A stretch of DNA of 64,000 nt, taken from positions 24,279-88,278 of the forward strand of contig NZ_JOGX01000026.1 in assembly GCF_000719555.1 (NCBI RefSeq), read 5' to 3'. Positions within the stretch are counted from its first letter, which is position 1; the number at the start of each line of letters is the position of its first letter. Below are positions 58,334 through 64,000 of the stretch, piece by piece. Made by a program: the position numbers and the translations under genes. The notes under the pieces are model-generated. The model did no database searches, had not been told where the DNA came from, and saw only the letters and a list, made by a program, of their open reading frames with translations. The stretch is from Streptomyces sp. NRRL F-5727. GTDB taxonomy: Bacteria > Actinomycetota > Actinomycetes > Streptomycetales > Streptomycetaceae.

Positions 58334-59894
58334 GATCGCCCTCTCGGAAGCGGCACTCTCTGTTCATCGGAAGATCAATGGGGTCGATGCCGCCTATCCG
58401 GAACAAAGCCTGAAGGGACTTTTCGAGGCGGCCGCCGGACGCCGTCCGGACGCCGTCGCGCTCGTCCACCGGGAGCGTTCCTTCACGTACCGCGAGCTCA
58501 ACGGCCTCGCGAACAGCCTGAGCGGACGGCTCACCGCGGCCGGAGTGGAACCCGGGCACGTCGTCGGACTGTCCGTGAAGCGTTCGCCGGAGCTGATCGT
58601 CGCCATGCTGGCGATCATCAAGTCCGGCGCCACCTACCTGCCCGTCGACCGGGCCTGGCCGGACGAGCGCCTGAACGGGATCCTCGGGCAGGCGAGCTGT
58701 ACGGCCCTGCTCACCGACGCGGCCGACGAGCTGGCGGAGCGCTTCACGGGGATGCGGGTGGTCCCCGTCGACCTGGCGGCGCTGGACGCGGACGAGGAGA
58801 ACCCCGCCCTGCGGGTCGACCCGGACGCCCTCGCCTACATCGTCTTCACCTCGGGATCGACCGGTTCCCCCAAGGGAGTTCCGATCCGGCACCGGGGCAT
58901 CGTGCGCCTGGTCACCGACCCCACCTTCGTCACCCTCGACGAGAACGCCGTCATCCCCCAGCTGGCGTCCGTGTTCTTCGACGCCGCGGCCTTCGAGATC
59001 TGGGGCGCGCTGCTCAACGGCGGCACGTGCGTGCTCTACCCGTCGGACCACGTCCGGCTCTCGGAGCTGAAGCGCCTCGTGCAGCAGAACGGCGTCACGG
59101 CCGTCTTCGTGACGACGGCCCTGTTCAACGTGATCGTGGACGAGGCGCCAGGCACCCTCGACACCGTGCGGACGATCCTCACGGGCGGCGAGGCGCACTC
59201 CCTGGGCCACATCGAGCGGGCGCGCAACCACTACGGGGACGGCAAGGTCGTCAGCGTCTACGGACCCACCGAGTGCTCCGTGTTCGCCACGTACTACCCC
59301 GTGGTGGCCTCCGTCCGGGGCGAGTCCGCGCTGCCGATCGGACTGCCGATCCAGCACACGTCCATGTACATCGTCGCGGACGGCGCGCTGTGCGCGCCCG
59401 GCGAGATCGGCGAGGTGTGCCTGGCCGGCCCGGGGCTGTCGCCCGGCTATCTGGGCATGCCCGAACTGACGGGCCGGAAGTACGTCGAGTACGACATCGA
59501 CGGCGAGAAGACGATGCTGTACCACACCGGGGACCGCGGCTTCTGCCGGGAGGACGGCAACGTCGTCTTCCAGGGCCGGCTGGACGACCAGGTGAAGGTC
59601 AACGGCTTCCGAATCGAGCTCGGCGAGATCACGCACTTCATGAACGAGGTGCCGTACGTCAAGCAGAGCTACGTCACCACCAGCGAGAAGGAGTCCGGCG
59701 AGAAGGTCGTCGTGGCCTTCGTGGTGCCGGCCGGCGCCGACTGCACCCCCCAGGCATGCCACGACCACCTGGTCACCAAGGTGCCACGCTACATGGTGCC
59801 CGGAGAGATCCACGTACGAGACAGCCTGCCGCTGACGGGCTCGGGCAAGGTGGACCGCAAGGCCCTTCTTGCCGGCCTCGGAAACCCAGAGTGA
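58326..59894 (+). CDS. Stand-alone NRPS adenylation enzyme
   Basis: A 522-residue adenylation domain without a fused carrier. ATG at 58326 has GAGGGA at 58315-58320; ATG 58320 is an alternative. Core motifs are FTSGSTGSPKG (A3), FFDAAAFEIWGALLNGGT (A4), YGPTECSVFATYYPV (A5), YHTGDRG (A7) and LTGSGKVDRKAL (A10, catalytic Lys). By hand alignment to GrsA the pocket residues read D-A-F-F-L-G-V-V-F-K, close to codes for branched aliphatic amino acids such as isoleucine. It probably charges the PCP at 57307 for halogenation. Confidence 0.9.
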   Translation: MDKIALSEAALSVHRKINGVDAAYPEQSLKGLFEAAAGRRPDAVALVHRERSFTYRELNGLANSLSGRLTAAGVEPGHVVGLSVKRSPELIVAMLAIIKSGATYLPVDRAWPDERLNGILGQASCTALLTDAADELAERFTGMRVVPVDLAALDADEENPALRVDPDALAYIVFTSGSTGSPKGVPIRHRGIVRLVTDPTFVTLDENAVIPQLASVFFDAAAFEIWGALLNGGTCVLYPSDHVRLSELKRLVQQNGVTAVFVTTALFNVIVDEAPGTLDTVRTILTGGEAHSLGHIERARNHYGDGKVVSVYGPTECSVFATYYPVVASVRGESALPIGLPIQHTSMYIVADGALCAPGEIGEVCLAGPGLSPGYLGMPELTGRKYVEYDIDGEKTMLYHTGDRGFCREDGNVVFQGRLDDQVKVNGFRIELGEITHFMNEVPYVKQSYVTTSEKESGEKVVVAFVVPAGADCTPQACHDHLVTKVPRYMVPGEIHVRDSLPLTGSGKVDRKALLAGLGNPE

Positions 59895-59917
59895 GAACGA
59901 GAGAAGGGCACGATCCA

Positions 59918-60931
59918 GTGACTGCGACCGGGTTGAGCATCAAGGCGGCGACCCTCTGGCTCCCGCCGGACAAGAAGGGCCCCGCGGAGGGCGAACTCAC
60001 GGCGGCGGACTTCGAGCGCATCGGCCTCTCCGAGCTGTACGTCGCCCCGGACGACATCGCCCCGCCCCAGATGGCCGTGCTGGCCGCGAAGAGCACCCTC
60101 GAGAAGAGCGGCGTCGAGCCGAACTCCGTCGGCTCCCTGGTCCACACCTTCAGCTACCACCAGGGCTTCGACATGTGGTCGCCGGCGCACTACATCGCCT
60201 ACCACGCCGGGATCACCGACGCACTTCCCGTCAACGTCCAGCAGTGCTGCAACGGCGGCGCGGTGGCGCTCCAGATAGCCGCCAAGTGGCTGGTCGCCAC
60301 CCCCGGGACGAGCACGGTGCTCGTCACCAGCGGCGACCGGTTCGCCGGACCGGGCTTCGACCGGTGGTCGACCGACGACGACGCGGCCTACTCGGACTCG
60401 GCGACCGCGGTCCTGCTCGGCCGTACCGGAGAGGGCGAGGACTTCCTCCACCTCCGTGCGCTCGAGATGGTCACGGACACCACGTGGGAGGTGCAGATGC
60501 GCGGGAGCGCCGCCTTCTCCTCCGTCCCGCTGGGGCACGGCGCCCCGATGTCCCTCCGGCCCGCCAACCAGGAGTTCAGGGAGTCCGGTGCGGCGGCCGA
60601 GATGGTCAAGGCCCTCGTTCCCAAGATGCACGACCTCATCCAGCGGGCCCTGCGCACGGCCGGGATCAAGACCGGCGACCTCAGCTGCATCGCGCTGCCG
60701 CGTCTCACCCGGACCGTGCGCGAGGGCATGTTCAAGCCCGCCCTCGGCGAGCTGATCGGCCCGGACCACCACTACCTCGACTACGACACCGGCTCCCTCG
60801 GCGCCGGCGACCCCCTCGCGAACCTGGTGGCCGTCGAGGCGGCCCTGGAGCCGGGCCAGTACGGAATGGTCATCCAGGGCACCGGTGGACTCACGTTCTC
60901 GTGTTCCGTGGTCCAGGCGCCCGAGAAGTAG
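59918..60931 (+). CDS. Atypical KAS III-like acyl-transferring enzyme
   Basis: A 337-residue thiolase-fold protein starting at GTG 59918. The active-site Cys is in PVNVQQCCNGGAVALQIA (Cys110-111). The positions that normally carry His and Asn in FabH (HQAN and GNTS loops) read LPRLTRTV and YDTGSLGAGDPL, so both are changed. Relatives such as CerJ use a Cys-His-Asp set and act as acyltransferases rather than condensing enzymes. Here it may transfer a carrier-bound acyl or aminoacyl group. It lies 23 nt after the adenylation gene. Confidence 0.83.
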   Translation: MTATGLSIKAATLWLPPDKKGPAEGELTAADFERIGLSELYVAPDDIAPPQMAVLAAKSTLEKSGVEPNSVGSLVHTFSYHQGFDMWSPAHYIAYHAGITDALPVNVQQCCNGGAVALQIAAKWLVATPGTSTVLVTSGDRFAGPGFDRWSTDDDAAYSDSATAVLLGRTGEGEDFLHLRALEMVTDTTWEVQMRGSAAFSSVPLGHGAPMSLRPANQEFRESGAAAEMVKALVPKMHDLIQRALRTAGIKTGDLSCIALPRLTRTVREGMFKPALGELIGPDHHYLDYDTGSLGAGDPLANLVAVEAALEPGQYGMVIQGTGGLTFSCSVVQAPEK

Positions 60932-60953
60932 CGCGGAGACGGGAGGCACGGCC

Positions 60954-62258
60954 ATGACGCCGAGCACTTGGGACCGCGACACGTACGCCCTCTGGCACGG
61001 GACGGTGCCCACGTCGACGATCCTCGACACGAACGGGCCGGAGGACCTCTGGGTCAAGGGCGAGGGGTCCTGGCTGATCGACGCCTCGGGACGCCGGGCC
61101 CTCGATGCCCGCGCGGGGGTCGGCAACATGGTGCTCGGCTACGGCCGTGCCGACGTCGTGGAGGCGATGAGCCGCCAGGCGCGTGAGCTGCCGTACGTGT
61201 GCGCCGTGCGGTGGGAGCTGGCGGCCCCCGTGGCCATCGAACTGGCGCGGGAACTCACCGCCGTGGCTCCCGCCGGCCTCGACCGCGTGCGGTTCTGCCA
61301 CACGGGCGGCGCGGCGGTCGAGAGCGCCGTCCAGATGGCCCGCGGCTACTACCGGAACACCGGGAAGCCGGACAAGCGCCTCGTGGTGGGCCTGCGCGAC
61401 AGCTACCACGGCACTCCGATGGCCGCGATGGCGGCGAGCGGCCAGCGCATGATGCACTGGCGCTTCGGCCCCATGCCGGACGGGTTCCGTCATCTTCCGG
61501 AGCCCACCGACGACACCGGCGCCGAACTCGCCGCCCAGCTGGACGAGGTGGGGCCCGAGCGCGTCGCGGCGCTCATCCTGGAGCCGGTGAAGGGGCGGAA
61601 CGGACAGCCCCTCCCCGACGCCTACCTCCGGGCGGCGCGCGAGTACTGCACGCGGAACGACATCCTGCTGATCCTCGACGAGGCGTTCACGGGCTACGGC
61701 CGGATGGGCGAGATGTTCGCGTCCGAGATCTCCGGGATCTCGCCGGACATCATGTGTCTCGCGAAGGGCATCACCGCCGGCTATTCGGCCTTGGGCGCGG
61801 TCCTCGCCACGGAGCGGATCCACCAGGCATTCGACAGCGGCACCACGGTGTTCGCCCACGCGTCGACCACCGACGGCCACCCGGTGGCCTGTGCCGCGGC
61901 GCTGGCGACGCTCCGGGCGTTCGCCGCCGAGGACCTGGTGCCGCACGGCCGGGTGCTCGGCCGGCTGCTCGGCGACCGGCTGGAGAGCCTGCTCAAGGGG
62001 ACGCCCGTCCTCGGCGGCGTCCGGGCCGTCGGCGCCTACGTGGGCGTCGACCTCCTGGACCGGGACGGCCATCCGATCTCGATGCGGGACCGGCAGCACC
62101 TGGAGGCGGCCTGCCGCCGCCAGGGCCTGCTGATCCACTACACGCCCGACACGGTCATGCTGATACCTCCCCTGACGATGACCACCGAGGAGGCGGAGTT
62201 CGCGGCGGAGACGTTCGCGAGCGTGGTGACCGCCCTGGGCCCGGGATTCGGTTCCTAG
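60954..62258 (+). CDS. Class III PLP aminotransferase
   Basis: A 434-residue enzyme starting at ATG 60954 after GGGAGG. It shows RVRFCHTGGAAVESAVQMAR (cofactor phosphate region), LLILDEAFTGYGRMGEMFAS (Asp binding the pyridine N, near residue 240) and IMCLAKGITAGYSALGAVLA with the PLP Lys near 269. Class III members transaminate omega-amines or aldehydes/ketones. As the last gene of the plus-strand set, it may aminate a ketone or aldehyde formed from the KAS III-like step. Confidence 0.88.
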   Translation: MTPSTWDRDTYALWHGTVPTSTILDTNGPEDLWVKGEGSWLIDASGRRALDARAGVGNMVLGYGRADVVEAMSRQARELPYVCAVRWELAAPVAIELARELTAVAPAGLDRVRFCHTGGAAVESAVQMARGYYRNTGKPDKRLVVGLRDSYHGTPMAAMAASGQRMMHWRFGPMPDGFRHLPEPTDDTGAELAAQLDEVGPERVAALILEPVKGRNGQPLPDAYLRAAREYCTRNDILLILDEAFTGYGRMGEMFASEISGISPDIMCLAKGITAGYSALGAVLATERIHQAFDSGTTVFAHASTTDGHPVACAAALATLRAFAAEDLVPHGRVLGRLLGDRLESLLKGTPVLGGVRAVGAYVGVDLLDRDGHPISMRDRQHLEAACRRQGLLIHYTPDTVMLIPPLTMTTEEAEFAAETFASVVTALGPGFGS

Positions 62259-62553
62259 ACCTCACCCGCCCCCCGACGCCCGCGCCCTCGACGCGTCCCG
62301 CCGGTCCCCCCCGGACCGGCTCACGGCGCGTCGAGGGCGTGGGCCGCACCCCGTCCCTCCCGCCGAGGACCCCGGCCCCCGGCCGGAGGGACGCGAACCA
62401 GCGCGCCGCGCCGCGAACCGTACCGCCGCGCCGGCCGGACGGGCCCTGCGGCCCCGCCACCCGCCTACCGGCGGTTCCCCGCCCGGGCCCTCCCCGGTCG
62501 GCTCCGGTACGTCCCCGGGGGACAGGACGGTGGTCTGCTGCACCGTCACCCCC
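62259..62553. other. GC-rich intergenic region
   Basis: No gene is seen. Long ORFs on both strands here have the low-complexity Arg/Gly/Pro composition of non-coding GC-rich DNA. The inverted repeat CCTCGACGCG and CGCGTCGAGG (62287-62296 and 62326-62335) may form a terminator stem for the aminotransferase transcript. Confidence 0.4.
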
Positions 62554-62817
62554 GGGACGGTAGGCGGGCCCTGAGCAGTTGAGGACGGTACGGCAGCCCT
62601 CGCTGAAGCGGACCAGGCTGTCGGTGTCGTTCGCGTCCACCCACATGGCCTCGGCGCGCCCGGGCAGCGAGGCCGCGAAGACGCGCGCCGCGTCCGTGTG
62701 GCGCCCGCCGATCCGGAGCCGGTACCGGCTCTCGGCGGCGAGGCTGCGGGCCGCGTGCCGGCCGACCGCGCCGTACGCCCCGATGATGCCGATCGCCGGC
62801 GCCTTGCGGGACGTCAT
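62554..62817 (-). pseudogene. N-terminal fragment of a saccharopine dehydrogenase-like protein
   Basis: From ATG 62817 the minus strand reads a Rossmann start (IGIIGAYGAVGRHAARSLAA, residues 9-28), then RLRIGGRHTDAARVFAASLP and TVLNCSGPAYRP at residues 77-88, all typical of the NADP-binding domain. After about residue 88 the sequence loses protein character. The rest of the gene (another 250 or so residues) is absent, so it is truncated. Confidence 0.6.
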
Positions 62818-63054
62818 GCCCGGGCTCCCGACGTCGCAAGCAGGGGAACGCACTCCGCACCCCGCGTGCCGCATGCCGCTCGTCATCACCGTGCCGAGGG
62901 GGCCGCACCGGAGCGGTGTCGACGCCGGCTTCACACACCACCACCGGCACGGCTCCGGCCACCGACGCCGATCAGCCACCGGAACGGCCGGTGCCGCGCA
63001 CGTGGTCCGGACGGACGGCGCGTGCGGGCGACGGGCCGCGGCGCTCGGCGGGGC

Positions 63055-63732
63055 TCAGCGGCCGGGACCCACGATCTGCGCGAGCAGCCCGTCGACGAAC
63101 GCCTCCAGACCCTCGCGGTAGTGGTCCTGCGTGGTCAGTTCCGGCTGCTCGCTCAGGGCGGCCAGCAGCGGCACCTTCGACGCGTCGAGGATGTCGGCCA
63201 GCCCGCCCGCGGACGGCTCCTTGGTGCTCCTGCGGGCGGAGTGGGAGCGGACGAGGATCTCGCCGACCGTGTAGTACCAGACGCTGCGGAACACGTAGAA
63301 CGCCTGCTCGGGGGAACAGCCGTGGGCGACGGCCCCGGCGATGATCGTCTCTGCGAGCCACAGCGCCTTCTCGCCGAGCCGCACCAGGAACCCGTCCGCG
63401 GAGACGACCTCCGTGGCCCACGGCCAGGCCGCGAGGGCGTCGTGGACCGCGGTCATGGCCACGACGATCCGGTCCCGCGGCACATCGGGCAGGTCCGGGT
63501 GCGGGATCTGGTCCGCGTACTCCCGGATCAGGAGGAACAGCAGGTCTTCCTTGTCCCGCACGTGGTGGTACATCGTCGTCGCCCCGATGCCGAGCTCTGC
63601 GGCCAGCCGGCGGATGGTCAGTCTCTCCCAGCCGTCCTGGTCGATCAGCCGTCGAGCCGCGTGCAGGATCTGGGAGCGGGAGGTCACGGGCGGACGGCCG
63701 ACACGGCCATGCGGTGCGTTTGTTCGGGACAC
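63055..63732 (-). CDS. TetR/AcrR-family regulator
   Basis: A 225-residue repressor-type protein. The HTH is at residues 18-62 (SQILHAARRLIDQDGWERLT then IRRLAAELGIGATTMYHHVR). The ligand domain contains WATEVVSADGFLVRLGEKAL and an aromatic-rich helix FRSVWYYTVGE. It is at the edge of the cluster and divergent from nothing identifiable in the window. It may regulate the exporter or an adjacent gene beyond the window. Confidence 0.87.
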   Translation of the reverse strand: MSRTNAPHGRVGRPPVTSRSQILHAARRLIDQDGWERLTIRRLAAELGIGATTMYHHVRDKEDLLFLLIREYADQIPHPDLPDVPRDRIVVAMTAVHDALAAWPWATEVVSADGFLVRLGEKALWLAETIIAGAVAHGCSPEQAFYVFRSVWYYTVGEILVRSHSARRSTKEPSAGGLADILDASKVPLLAALSEQPELTTQDHYREGLEAFVDGLLAQIVGPGR

Positions 63733-64000
63733 CGCCCCATCATGCCCCGACCCCGCCGAAGCCGGTCAACGGCGGTCGTCCGGCCATCGGCGAACGATCA
63801 CCTTCGGCCACAGGGTCACACCCGGCCGACCACACCCGGCGAACCGCCCCCGCGCGAGACGCCTCCCCGGCGGCGCCACGACCCTCCCCCCTCACCACAC
63901 CGGCCTCCACCGTTCCGGCCCCCGGCCCCGCCCGTGACCCCGTCAGCCGACCCGCGACGCACGGCAGTCGGAGCAGAACACCGCCGCACCCCTCCCCCCA

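Noticed and set aside
59027..59917. A plus-strand extension of the KAS III-like frame into the adenylation gene
   Set aside because: The extension is Arg-rich noise overlapping a clear adenylation domain; GTG 59918 with its own ribosome site is the better start.
1..64000. CRISPR arrays, rRNA or tRNA genes
   Set aside because: No regularly spaced repeats and no recognisable tRNA or rRNA sequence were found when reading through the window.

Overview
The window is high-GC actinomycete DNA. GTG and TTG starts are common, start and stop codons overlap at many gene junctions (GTGA, ATGA, TTGA), and several families are typical of Streptomyces (DUF5999, DUF6624-like, XRE-TPR regulators with HAD or HATPase partners, large serine recombinase, bldA-type TTA codons). 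It is best read as a Streptomyces accessory region. No rRNA, tRNA or CRISPR array was recognised.

Region 1 (1-10.4 kb) starts with a truncated methyltransferase/NUDIX fusion and a degraded tyrosine integrase. A plus-strand metal module follows: a CmtR-like ArsR sensor, a CDF transporter, a MerR regulator with a small CC protein and a MerT-like membrane protein, and YnfA. Then comes a minus-strand operon: ABC exporter, a 27-residue ORF, an APH-type kinase, NUDIX, MFS and methyltransferase. A separate NUDIX gene closes the region.

Region 2 (10.7-24.1 kb) is an eleven-gene minus-strand cluster with no polyketide or peptide synthase: CitE-type lyase, MaoC hydratase, Eis-like acetyltransferase, three APH-type kinases, Ldh-type dehydrogenase, SsuD-like flavin monooxygenase, Gfo/Idh/MocA oxidoreductase, NAGPA-type phosphodiester glycosidase and PIG-L deacetylase. 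A divergent XRE regulator and an HD hydrolase sit beside it. It looks like a small-molecule pathway of unknown product. Region 3 (24.2-34.7 kb) is a tightly coupled minus-strand run of 14 genes: HATPase, three GntR-type and two LuxR-type DNA-binding proteins, GH15, DUF5999, small membrane proteins and an M14 peptidase.

Region 4 (34.8-42.8 kb) holds two XRE-TPR regulators, a TrmO-like methyltransferase, a HAD phosphatase, a transposase scrap and a large serine recombinase. The recombinase lies next to the C-terminal part of an MBL-fold hydrolase, which suggests an insertion junction near 41.8 kb.

Region 5 (42.9-63.7 kb) is a biosynthetic cluster. Its plus-strand half is a SyrB2/CytC3-type halogenation cassette (non-heme iron halogenase, carrier protein, thioesterase, stand-alone adenylation enzyme), followed by an atypical KAS III-like enzyme and a class III aminotransferase. 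Its minus-strand half has a fatty-acyl-AMP ligase, alpha/beta hydrolases, a shortened ACP, a phosphopantetheinyl transferase with a frameshift, an alpha-oxoamine synthase, a 14-TM exporter and a flavin reductase, and several of these genes are damaged. The central regulator carries two TTA codons and lacks the usual phospho-acceptor Asp. The exporter has a TTA at codon 7. Both point to bldA-linked expression.
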